DNA from: Diaporthe sp. PMI_573
Lineage: Eukaryota > Ascomycota > Sordariomycetes > Diaporthales > Diaporthaceae
NCBI GenBank assembly: GCA_021399435.1
Contig: JAJTUP010000166.1
Location: 1-58,213 of the forward strand
Direction: 5' to 3'
DNA length: 58,213 nt
The position numbers were made by a program, and so were the translations under genes. Below the pieces are notes generated by a model. That model searched no databases and had not been told where the DNA came from. It saw only the letters and a list, made by a program, of their open reading frames with translations. This document shows positions 11,765 to 20,079 of this stretch, piece after piece. Position 1 is the first letter of the stretch. Every line of letters begins with the position of its first letter.

Positions 11765-12055
11765 CTAAGAAGGAGGACTGATCAGATGCATGGAGTGAGG
11801 GGTAGGGGCAAGTTTCATGGAATCTTGGAATATGTAGAACTAATGGGATGGGTAGGGGACGAAAAACACCATTCTGATCACCTGGGGGATAAGAGGAAAG
11901 CAAGGGTCTAATGGTGTTGCGCTCGGGTGGGTGAGATCAAAACTTTTGGTGTCGGTGGTATTGGAATTTTTTGGTAGAAAGTTGCGCGATGAATTGAAAA
12001 ATCTCCCCTCCTTGTCAAAGAACTGTGCATGAGTGTGCATATAGGCCTGATCAGA

Positions 12056-12081
12056 GACGGGAGGATTGTCCTCGCACCGTC
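12056..12081. other. Hairpin just beyond the last CTGATCAG; candidate Helitron 3' hairpin
   Basis: GACGG GAGGA TTG TCCTC GCA CCGTC forms two stacked 5-bp stems with a TTG loop and a GCA bulge. It starts 2 nt after the last CTGATCAG (12047-12054). A subterminal hairpin is a Helitron hallmark, but the distance to a CTRR end is longer than usual. Confidence 0.45.
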
Positions 12082-12226
12082 CTGTGATATGATAATAGGC
12101 CTAAATCCCAGGGTGGATGTTGTGTGTGAGGTCCTCTATAATGGAGGTTTTCCATAATAATAGCCGGGAGCAGGCCAGCTTAGTAAGACTGGCCGCCAAG
12201 ACCGATAAGGCCTTATCTGCTCCTTC

Positions 12227-14671
12227 CTAATTAGGCCAGGAGGGGGGGGCGGGGAGTTGGGGTCGCCTTACCAACAAGAGCTTGAATTCTTCAAGCCATA
12301 CACTATGTCCAACCTCTTCAGATGTATCAATAAGACTATCTTCGGCCCTGGTCAGCCCATTCCTTACCCAGGACCTCAACGTTTGCGCAATACCGATTGT
12401 GCTGGCTTCCATTCGAGTCCTCAGAGGAGAGACCATCTGGCCAGCCGCGGAGAAGAGCCGTTCACACTCCGCGGACATAGGAGGGATAGAGAGGATATCG
12501 AAGGCCATGCGAGAGAGGCGAGGAAAGCTTTGGCGCCGTTCACGCCAATAAGAAAAGAGATCCGCAACGTCATCGTCTTCAGGCGAGGGAGTGAGGAGCC
12601 AACGTTCGTATTCGTCCGTAAAGTCGGTTTGGAGCGAGGACGATGAAAAGGGTGGGCGTATCGCCGACGAAAGCCTCTCTGCCCTGTGTCTCTCAAGGGC
12701 TGACTGGTGGAGCTTTCGTCTTTTCACAACTGGTTCATCTTGATGATAGGAAATCGGGAGCGTCCGATACTCCCTTTCCCACAAATCGTTGACAATGGCC
12801 TTAGCATTCGAGAGCCAATCTGGCCGGTCGGCCCAAGTGTTTTCATAGTACCTCCACCGATACGCAGGATGGAGGATAGTAGCCGCATAATACACCGGCG
12901 TCTGATCGAGGAGGGTATAGTATTCGTCGAGCTTCTTCCAGGCAAGATTGACGTTTACCTTGAAGTGCTCAGGATCTGGGTAATATTCTGCGGTTTCTTT
13001 CCACTGTTCGAGCCGTTCCAGGAGATATTCGTATGTTGTTGCCACATCCCAGATATTTCCATATGCCGCGATGCAACCGCCTTTGCGGACACGATTCTGG
13101 GCATCCCCTTCAAGCATGAGAAGGGCCTCTTCGAAATCCACAAGCACTTGATTTAGTAGCTCAATGACCTTCCAGTCCTTCTCATCCAATTGACTCTCTT
13201 CACGAAGACACAGTGGTATCTCGCTTGCCGTGGTCTTCCCGCCGCGTTGGACCTTCTGAAACAGAAGCTTCTGCTCGTCCACAAGGTCCTCAAGGAATGG
13301 TCTGAGGCGAAGGGCGCGGCGGACCATATAGAGGGTGGAAAGCCAACGGGTTTGGTTATCAACCACCACATCAAGTGGCTTCTTCGCTTGATCAACGGCA
13401 TTATCAGACCTTTGATGATCCTTCTGCAAATTGCGAAGAGCGTAGGTCAGAACGTCCGAGCGATGAATCCAATGGACCAGGTTATGAAGCTTTCCGATAG
13501 GCCCTTTCTTTCGCCAGATCTCGTGTTGGGCTGCATCGAGGGCCAGCTCCCCATCAACCTCCTCCTCGAACGCGTCAGCGCTGTGGCCAAAGAGCAATGC
13601 TTTAGCGACAAGGTTGAGTACATGACCAAAACACCGTATTCTTCGAGTCTTCGGTTCGAACCCTAGCTTCATGCCAATCTCTTCCATCGCCGAATCCATG
13701 TTCGAGGCATTGTCGAGGGTGAAGTAGCCAATTTTGTCAAGGATCTCGTAGCGTTCGAGAATCTCAAGAATCTGGGCTGCAATATTCTCTCCTGTGTGGC
13801 GAGCCCCCAGTTCAGGAAGACCAAGAACAAGTTTAGATGGATATCCGTTGCTGTCGGCATAGAAACAAATGATCCCATAAATCTGGACAATTCGCTTGCG
13901 GACGATGTCGTGGCCAATATGAGCTTGAGTCTGCTCAACGGAAGGATTCAGGTACTCGAAAATACGCCGAAGCCGTGGGTGTTCAGCTTGGCGGAAAGAG
14001 CCATTGCTGTCGACCATCCACTCAATTAAGAGCTTCTGAAACCGACTCTTATCGAAGCGTCTGATCAAGGCGTTCGCAATCTCCTGCTCTCTTGGGTTAG
14101 AAACATCCAGGCCGAGCATGGCGACGATATTGCGAGACGGTGTCTTTTCGGCCACCCGGTTCTTCGCCTTTGACTGCTGTCTCTTTCCAGACGGGTCCGT
14201 CACGCCATGCTCCTTGAACAGGTGGTTCTCGATGTTAGGTGTGCCCTCTGCACGGAAGGAAGCCGGTGCTTTCTTCAGCTTTTGAGAGATACAGCACCCA
14301 CAAACCCATCTCTTCCTCGAGGTGTCCGAGTTAAATTGGATATCATACCCGTGTTGCCAAACCCAGGACTGCTTTTGGCCCACTCGTTCTGCAACCGTAT
14401 ACTCTGGAAAGTGCCTCCATGGGAAGTCTTTCCATAGGTCTTTGGCTTCCTCTTGGGATTGTGGATCTGTCGAAGCCCCAGAGGAAGAATCGGTAGTAAG
14501 GTGCAGGTCGAGATTCGCGGTCTGGGCCATCCCTGCGTAAGGATTTACGTGGATTGTTGATGACGAAGGGTTCGCGAATAACGTGTCTCGCTCCAAACGC
14601 GAAAGGTCCACGCCCGCTGGCAAGGTCGATTGAAGTGACGCTTTGGGGTTAGCTAGTTCCGGATATGTCAT
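12227..14671 (-). CDS. hAT-family transposase, uninterrupted 814-residue reading frame
   Basis: The N-terminal third contains a BED-type zinc finger: WVCGCC, then an H-x4-H pair in NHLFKEHG, following the conserved WQHGYDIQF segment. The catalytic region shows ICFYADSNGYPS, FTLDNASNM and RCFGHVLNLVAKALL, typical of the hAT RNase H fold. The C-terminus has the hAT dimerisation motif with SAECERLFSAAGQMV and LRSWVRNGL. The length fits autonomous fungal hAT transposases. No stop or frameshift is present. Flanks are rich in repeated sequence (14675-14850), as expected for hAT subterminal regions. I found only a weak candidate TIR pair (CAGGGTGGATG near 12109 and CAGGCTGGCGATC reading inward from about 14862) without a target duplication, so the element limits are not set. 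Confidence 0.92.
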   Translation of the reverse strand: MTYPELANPKASLQSTLPAGVDLSRLERDTLFANPSSSTIHVNPYAGMAQTANLDLHLTTDSSSGASTDPQSQEEAKDLWKDFPWRHFPEYTVAERVGQKQSWVWQHGYDIQFNSDTSRKRWVCGCCISQKLKKAPASFRAEGTPNIENHLFKEHGVTDPSGKRQQSKAKNRVAEKTPSRNIVAMLGLDVSNPREQEIANALIRRFDKSRFQKLLIEWMVDSNGSFRQAEHPRLRRIFEYLNPSVEQTQAHIGHDIVRKRIVQIYGIICFYADSNGYPSKLVLGLPELGARHTGENIAAQILEILERYEILDKIGYFTLDNASNMDSAMEEIGMKLGFEPKTRRIRCFGHVLNLVAKALLFGHSADAFEEEVDGELALDAAQHEIWRKKGPIGKLHNLVHWIHRSDVLTYALRNLQKDHQRSDNAVDQAKKPLDVVVDNQTRWLSTLYMVRRALRLRPFLEDLVDEQKLLFQKVQRGGKTTASEIPLCLREESQLDEKDWKVIELLNQVLVDFEEALLMLEGDAQNRVRKGGCIAAYGNIWDVATTYEYLLERLEQWKETAEYYPDPEHFKVNVNLAWKKLDEYYTLLDQTPVYYAATILHPAYRWRYYENTWADRPDWLSNAKAIVNDLWEREYRTLPISYHQDEPVVKRRKLHQSALERHRAERLSSAIRPPFSSSSLQTDFTDEYERWLLTPSPEDDDVADLFSYWRERRQSFPRLSRMAFDILSIPPMSAECERLFSAAGQMVSPLRTRMEASTIGIAQTLRSWVRNGLTRAEDSLIDTSEEVGHSVWLEEFKLLLVRRPQLPAPPSWPN

Positions 14672-14674
14672 AGC

Positions 14675-14850
14675 CTTATTTGGTGGACCGGGGGGTCACC
14701 GTTCAATGCCGTCAATTCAATCATCAACGGACATTGATTGAATTGAAGGTGGGGCCAATCTAGGATTGAATTGATTGAATTGATGCACGGACCATCAATT
14801 CAATCTAGATTGAAGATGTTGACGTTGACGTTGAATTGATCGCCAGCCTG
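14675..14850. repeat. Subterminal TTGAATTGA / TCAATTCAA repeats next to the hAT gene
   Basis: At least eight copies of ATTGAATTGA or its complement occur in both orientations in about 150 bp directly upstream of the transposase start. Clustered short repeats near hAT ends are usually transposase-binding sites. A related arrangement with ATCAATCCAC is seen at 55670-55780. Confidence 0.6.
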
Positions 14851-15142
14851 GCCCCCACGGACGCGTCGTCTCCCTTGTCTTTCTGGGCCCGTGGCATACC
14901 CAGCTGCTTTGCTGAACGGCGGAATTGTTCTTATGGTATGCGTTGCGGCTCATGGATCTGGGAGAGGTCGACTGTGGCGGCGGTGGTGGAGGTGTGATTG
15001 CGCGGGCGGTTGCGAGGGCTGTGTTGCCGCTTCGTCGGTTCTCAGCCAGGACGAGAGGAGTTTGGCCAGAATAGGCATCCTGCGTTGAAATGGCAGCAGC
15101 AATAGGGCCGCAATCGGCGTAGTTACCGATCTAACCCACAAC

Positions 15143-15544
15143 CATCTATAAATACACCAACGCACCCCCTTCTCCAAAGTCCAAAGCGTCAGTACCCATC
15201 TGTGCGATACTCGCAAACAATACGTGGGGTGGATACCTCACGGGCGACACACCAGCATCAGCCTGCGTCTCTACACTCAGAATATTGACTGCCTGGATAC
15301 CTCGATCCCACTTCTGGCAACTACTATACCACTCAATATAGAGGCACCATGGCCGGTCACCATACACCTTCATGGTGCACTCAACAAGATACAATGTACG
15401 AAATGCAGCCACATTCAAGATTTTGACAAATTGCTCTTCCAAGGCCCCTTTGTGTAAAGTATGCACAGAGAATGACCGGATTCGCACAGAACAGAATGGA
15501 AAAAGGAGCCATGGAATTGGACGTCTCACGCCACGTGTGGTGTT
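15143..15544 (+). pseudogene. Sirtuin (Sir2-type NAD-dependent deacetylase) fragment, frameshifted
   Basis: The frame at 15224-15457 reads SLRLYTQNIDCLD, then APWPVTIHLHGAL, then CTKC, then FDKLLFQGP. These are the YTQNID and LHG motifs and the first zinc Cys pair of sirtuins, closest in wording to the fungal HST3/HST4 group. The frame ends in TAA, but the family sequence continues in another frame from about 15445 (PLCKVC, the second Cys pair, then GKRSHGIGRLTPRVVF) before stopping at 15544. So there is a frameshift at about 15440, and the Rossmann-fold N-terminus (GAGxS) and the C-terminus are missing. It cannot encode an active deacetylase. Confidence 0.8.
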
Positions 15545-15848
15545 CTAACGTTAAAAAAGGAACCAAATAAAAAAGTGGCTGCTGATAAAAGACTTTAGCG
15601 GGCACCTTTTAGTCACAAGGATCTCCTTATTGGTCGGAGCCAACTAACGAGGACGACTACGGCGATTCCTCCGCTTCCTAATTTAAGAATCGTTATTCAC
15701 AAAAGTAGTCAAACAAAAACTCGCGATGCTGAGTTGGCGTTCCTGGATGGTGAGATAGCCCTCATATTGCAATATAAAAAGGTAAATGTAGTTCATTTTC
15801 TGGTGGTATTTAAACGTTGGAAGTCTTCTCATTCTATATAAGTTGAAA
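15545..15848. other. No gene seen
   Basis: AT-rich sequence between two gene relics. A few stretches may be eroded sirtuin C-terminus, but I cannot support a reading frame, promoter or RNA here. Confidence 0.5.
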
Positions 15849-16248
15849 ATGCCGCAAAAGTCAAACCGAATCTCAGCTCACGGAGATATGGTCACAAATG
15901 TTGGGAATGGTCCAGAATCAAATAATTCAATTCCCATCAAAGCTGATCGGCGAAGGCAATGTAGTCAGCAAGTCCTTCAACCAGTCTGCCGAAAACGATG
16001 CGATTACCAATATTAAAGAACTGCAGACCCAAGACAATTCTAATGCTCATCATGGAGAGATGCGCATACTGAGCGAAGGGAGTTTTGACAGTAAGAAATT
16101 GTCTCAAATATCGTGTAGGAAGCGTAAATTTAGTGAGGTAGAATAGGCAAGTGATGCTGAGGAACCTGTGTCCAAGAGACGGAGGCTGAGTAGTTTTACC
16201 CATCCAGAGAAGCGATTGCAGCTTTTTACTAGCGTGAGGAAATAAGGA
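15849..16248 (+). pseudogene. Unrecognised coding relic with basic nuclear-type motifs
   Basis: An 81-codon stretch from about 15898 ends at a single TAG (16144-16146), after which the same frame continues 33 codons to TAA. The segments flanking the TAG read CRKRKFSEVE and SKRRRLSSF, both like nuclear localisation signals. Read through, it would be a continuous acidic-basic C-terminus. A CAG to TAG change would explain the stop. A separate ATG frame (15849-16012) overlaps upstream. No family is recognised. Confidence 0.3.
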
Positions 16249-17059
16249 ATGAAGGAATGTAAAATTGAACCGATAAGTCTATCATTGTTTGAACTTCACT
16301 TATAAAATGTACCCCAAGATACAATTATGTAGAACGAAAAGAAGGCGAGAAATCTCCCTCTCAGTGTCCCGTAATTAACTTCGTATGGCGCACGCCTTGT
16401 GACCTGCACCTCTGACTCCACGTTGATATTAAGACATTCCAAATTCAAAGGCGAAGTGGAAGCAAAAGATCAAGGACAAGACGAACTATGAGCCAGACAG
16501 CGCAGGGATGAAATTCCAACATGGATTTTCTTTAGATGATCGTTTACGCCTGTATAAAGGGACCGCCTGCAGCTCTCTCTCTCTTTTTTTAATGGTATTG
16601 TTGTCAAGAAAGGCCTACAAACAGAAGATGGTCTTCACACGCCACTCCTTAATCTTGTGCGCACAGATGCCAAGCCGTTAAAGCATCAACGCAAATATCA
16701 AGCCCCACAAAACACTATATAATACATCGAATATTTACCATACGATGGAGCCCTCTGATATCGGCCCGCAGTAGTCTGTCTTGTGCTAGCCTGCCAACGT
16801 TGAAGTTGACCAAGACAGGGCCTGTGGGCCGTCAGGTCAGCAGCAAAGTAGTTATGGGGCCAAAGTAGGGACAGTGCATTTGGACAGTGCATTTCCCCAT
16901 ACTGGTGCCAGCGTTTCATTGCCAAGGCTGAACCCGGGATGCTAAGCGAGACAGGGATCACATCCAATCGGGTGTTGTCGAATGACGGTGACGGAAACAC
17001 TATTCTCCGACACCTGAGGGGATGGATGGCCCCTCACGTGACCACGCGGATAGATGCCG
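16249..17059. other. No gene seen; low-complexity patches
   Basis: Contains a CT/T-rich run (about 16571-16592) and short open frames without protein-like composition. A GGATGGCCCCTCACGTGA stretch near 17020 resembles the inner TIR of the following element, but it is too short to interpret. Confidence 0.4.
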
Positions 17060-17173
17060 CAGTTACCTCAGGCACTCAGACCCACACACTAGCCGAATAG
17101 ACGCAAGCGCTAAGCGCACGTGATTCTGTGTGTGGGCCTGAGAGATTTTTGGCACAATTTGGTGGCCCATCCC
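17060..17173. repeat. Left compound TIR
   Basis: Outer block 17060-17085, self-complementary spacer, inner block 17134-17173; inverted partner at 19142-19259. Confidence 0.85.
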
Positions 17174-17334
17174 TTAGGATACATACATTTTGTATGTGTC
17201 CTCAGCTGTAAATTATGTATCCCCATCTGTTACGCCAGACCGATTTCATCAAGAGAATTACAACGCCTCATATCACCTTTAATGCAACAGAAAACATCAA
17301 AATAGCTGTGTGCGAAAGATCTATAACGTCTCAG

Positions 17335-19050
17335 CTACCGATTGAATTGAGTATCATTTGGATATGATGCTTCGATGCTGCGCGTGCTGCGCAACTTGCT
17401 CCTGGTAGTCGACGTGTGGTTACTGGCCTGAAAGCTCTGGATGATGAGCTGTTCAAGAGCATGGAAGTCTGCCTTCTTTTTAGAGATCCCTTTGCGGATC
17501 CAGAAGTTCATGGCATGCCAGAGAGTGGCTTCACTACCATCACCAGCGGACCCGAAATGCGTTCGGCTGAGCAGGTAAAGGTAATTCATCTTGACATGAA
17601 AGAGAGCTGGTATTGGTAGTGCCCATTTTAGGCTGTCTACAGGTCGCACAGCGCCAGCTCTGCGGCTCTTGATCGTCCGGATCCGTTGAGTTGTCTTCTG
17701 ATCACCATAGATGAGCAAGAGCCGCTCTTTGAACGCTTCATCTGGCAGTCTGTATTGCTGCTGAAAAATGTTTGACAAGACATTCAAATTACCAGCGTTC
17801 GTGCTCTCATCATGTGGTATGGGACCAAGGGATAGGTGCATTGTCGTCCTTCTCGGTAGGATATCTATCACCGGCATGCGAGGAGGACTAGTTGCCGAAA
17901 CGTCCTCGGGAAATGCTGCTCGGAGAGACTCGTATACGAAATACCGCGAGATCTACTGTTTGATGCGATCAGCTTACAATACCACGAATATCCCATGCGA
18001 GAATCTTACTTCCAGTTCGGCTGCATCTGCTTCATTTCCTGGACAACAGAAGATATCTTGCACTCGCAGCCTTGCCGCCTGGTTCTGCATGCTTTGTAGC
18101 AGTCCTCCTTCTGGCATCTCGATCCCTTCAATAAGCTGACCAGTTGTGACCGAGTGGAACGAATTCTCGTTATCAACACGCTGTTCTTTGACATGCTCCA
18201 TCTGTTCGAAGTTGTCGTATGCAGTGACAGCGGTTGGCTGTTGCCCCTTCAGAGTTACCGCTTCTGCTGCTGCCTCTGACTGTCTCTTGATCACTTGCAG
18301 TGTCTTGTGATATGAGCAGCAAAGCCCAAGGCGGTGTAGAGCCTCTATCTGCCGCCGCTTGACGCCTTTGGAATGGAGATATACACTCAGCTGCAGCTGA
18401 AATCCAGAAGACCCATTCCGCCGCTGTGTTCCACACATCACCGCCAAAATGTTGACCAGAACCCCGTCGACTTGTGGTGGTATATTGTCGTAGCCCCCTC
18501 GCACTTGGCTGTGAGGCTGTATCACACCACGGAGTGTCCGCAGGAGCAAGGGGCATGTTTTCTCTGCAGTCTCGATGAGTTTGCGCATGTCCAGTCGCTC
18601 GAACCCGCCATCTTCAGCCTCTTGTGACTTGTGGAAGGGTTTGAACCTGGCCAGGCTCGCAATTTCCTTCCGCAGCTCTATGGGACCGATATCTAAATAT
18701 TCAATTAAATGTTCTCGAGATTCCGCCGTACCTGGACCCCCAGAGCGTCCTATGCATGCGTCGAGAACAGCCAAGTCTTGATACGCGACTCTGGCAAACG
18801 CGGTCTTCCTCCGCGCATTCGCTTGACCATCAGAGGTGCATAGAGTACGAACGAAGTCGCCAATAGACCAGTTCATTTCGTCAACAATATATCGCCAGAC
18901 CAGGTCAAGCTTCTCTGTGCCATTTCGCCGCTCCCTTCTTATACCGGTATCGGTATTCGCCTGGAGCTCTGATGAAGGTGACGGCGTGTTGAAGGCTGAC
19001 GGGTCGCTTATAGAACGGATGGACGAAAGCGGTGATGTAGATGTTTCCAT
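17335..19050 (-). CDS. DUF6589-like fungal protein, probable transposase of the TIR element
   Basis: Two exons, 19050-18010 and 17952-17335, separated by a 57-nt intron (donor GAA/GTAAGA, acceptor CAGTAG), join in phase to 552 residues. The first exon contains YDNFEQMEHVKEQR and NSFHSVTTGQ; the second contains LLIYGDQKTTQRIR and the segment ALFHVKMNYLYLL. I associate this motif set with the fungal DUF6589 family, whose D(N)F and GDQ aspartates look like RNase H-fold catalytic positions (inference). Family members I recall are longer (about 900 or more), and the last 40 residues are Ser/Thr/Arg-rich and unlike them, so the C-terminus may be deleted. Its location between long TIRs supports a transposase role. 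Confidence 0.7.
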
Positions 19051-19141
19051 TGTACGTCTCGGCTTGGTTGAACTGTATAGGGACGCTGTTGTTATATTGT
19101 ATGATGCTGCACAGAGTTTGGTGAGCTCATTACGAAGTTGG

Positions 19142-19259
19142 GGGATGGCCCACCAAATCGTGTCAAAAATCTCTCAGGCCCTCTGGGAGCCATTACCCCT
19201 TTAGGGAAGGCGTCGCGCTGTTAAGCGCGCCCAGTGGGTCTGAGTGCCTGAGGTAACTG
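19142..19259. repeat. Right compound TIR
   Basis: Inner block 19142-19181, a different spacer containing GGGCGCGCTTAACAGCGCG on the minus strand, outer block 19234-19259; inverted partner of 17060-17173. Confidence 0.85.
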
Positions 19260-19402
19260 AGGAGCTCCATTTTTGCCTTAGGCTGTATTTCCCCGCAAAT
19301 CCTCCTGGCAGTCTGACTCTCCATCGATTCGCGATCAGACGGATCCACTACTATCAAGTTCCACTACGCGGCCCGCACTGCTAGTATATACGGCAAACCT
19401 TA

Positions 19403-20065
19403 ATGGATACCCCTACTGATCTAGATCGCCCGCCCAGGATCCTCTCGCTTGGTAGTTGTCCCTGATCCACTGTACCCAGCAGCAACTGACCATTTACAGA
19501 TGGCGGGGGTATCCGTGGCAAGTCCAGCCTCCTTATCCTGGAGAAGATCATGGAGCACATCGGCAAGTCCAAGGGGCTGAACCAAGTGCCTCAACCATGC
19601 GAACACTTCGACCTGATCGGCGGCACTAGCACTGGGGGGTATAAACTGTTGCTATCGTTATTCTATTTGTTTTATAGCTAATGAACCTCATAGAATCATT
19701 GCGATTATGCTTGGGCGATTGCGAATGACAGTGGGCGAGTGTATACAGGCATACGATAAAGTCGGTCAGGCCGCCTTTACGCCGAAACGGCGCGTCTTTC
19801 CACTACCTGCGGAACCAAAAGGCGCCTTCTCAGCCACAGCCCTCGAGAAGGCGGTCAAGCAAGTCGTGCGGGAAAATTGTACCGAACCAGAGTGCGCTAC
19901 AAAGCGAAGCAAAGATCCACAGAGCGAGACAGGTTGTACACATAACGATTTGCTATTTCGTGACGGGACTTGCACCAAAACGTAAGTCTTAAGTGGGGGA
20001 TACAGTAGTACAGTAGGGGAGACTAATTGCTAATGTGTTATAGTGTCGTCCTAGCTACACACACA
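19403..20065 (+). pseudogene. Patatin-like phospholipase gene, 5' part only, truncated by a LINE
   Basis: Four exons can be placed: 19403-19451, 19500-19638, 19694-19981 and from 20044. All three introns have GT..AG ends and preserve phase. The product starts MDTPTDLDRP and shows the oxyanion motif DGGGIRG and the nucleophile motif GGTSTGG (GxSxG), then LGRLRMTVGEC. These are the N-terminal landmarks of patatin phospholipases. Exon 4 reads TVVLAT and then dissolves into (AC)n and LINE sequence at about 20057, so the catalytic Asp and the rest of the gene are gone. In fungi such patatin domains often sit at the N-terminus of NLR-like proteins; here the downstream part is not found beyond the LINE. 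Confidence 0.85.
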
Positions 20066-20079
20066 CACACACACACACA
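20057..20079. repeat. (AC)11 microsatellite at the LINE/patatin junction
   Basis: On the LINE strand this is a (GT)n tract at the extreme 3' end of the element, in the place where a simple-sequence tail is expected. Confidence 0.85.

Larger units (their letters stand above)
934..12104. mobile_element. Helitron-type element with three accessory genes (ends unresolved)
   Basis: Defined by the complete Rep-helicase gene at 3172-9305, the flanking minus-strand genes at 934-2436 and 9609-10579, the broken frame at 11279-11764, and the palindrome CTGATCAG, found 14 times between 1353 and 12054. A hairpin at 12056-12081 lies just beyond the last palindrome and is followed by CTAA at 12101-12104. 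Canonical Helitrons begin with TC, end with a hairpin plus CTRR and insert between A and T. I cannot prove either end: CTAA here is 20 nt from the hairpin and is followed by A, and no clear TC start was found. The stated limits are therefore approximate. Confidence 0.6.
17060..19259. mobile_element. 2.2-kb terminal-inverted-repeat element carrying a DUF6589-like gene
   Basis: The outer inverted repeats at 17060-17085 and 19234-19259 share CAGTTACCTCAGGCACTCAGACCCAC. The inner inverted repeats at 17134-17173 and 19142-19181 match over 40 bp with three or four mismatches. The sequence between outer and inner parts differs between the two ends but in each case can fold on itself (left: CCCACACAC against GTGTGTGGG). 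The ends are therefore compound, foldback-like TIRs of about 115 bp. No target duplication was recognised. The enclosed gene on the minus strand is likely the transposase. Confidence 0.8.

Noticed and set aside
11375..11911. 178-codon plus-strand frame
   Set aside because: Composition is less protein-like than the minus-strand frame it overlaps, and no motif was found.
12107..14865. CAGGGTGGATG and CAGGCTGGCGATC as TIRs of the hAT element
   Set aside because: Match is short and the flanking 8-bp sequences are not direct repeats.
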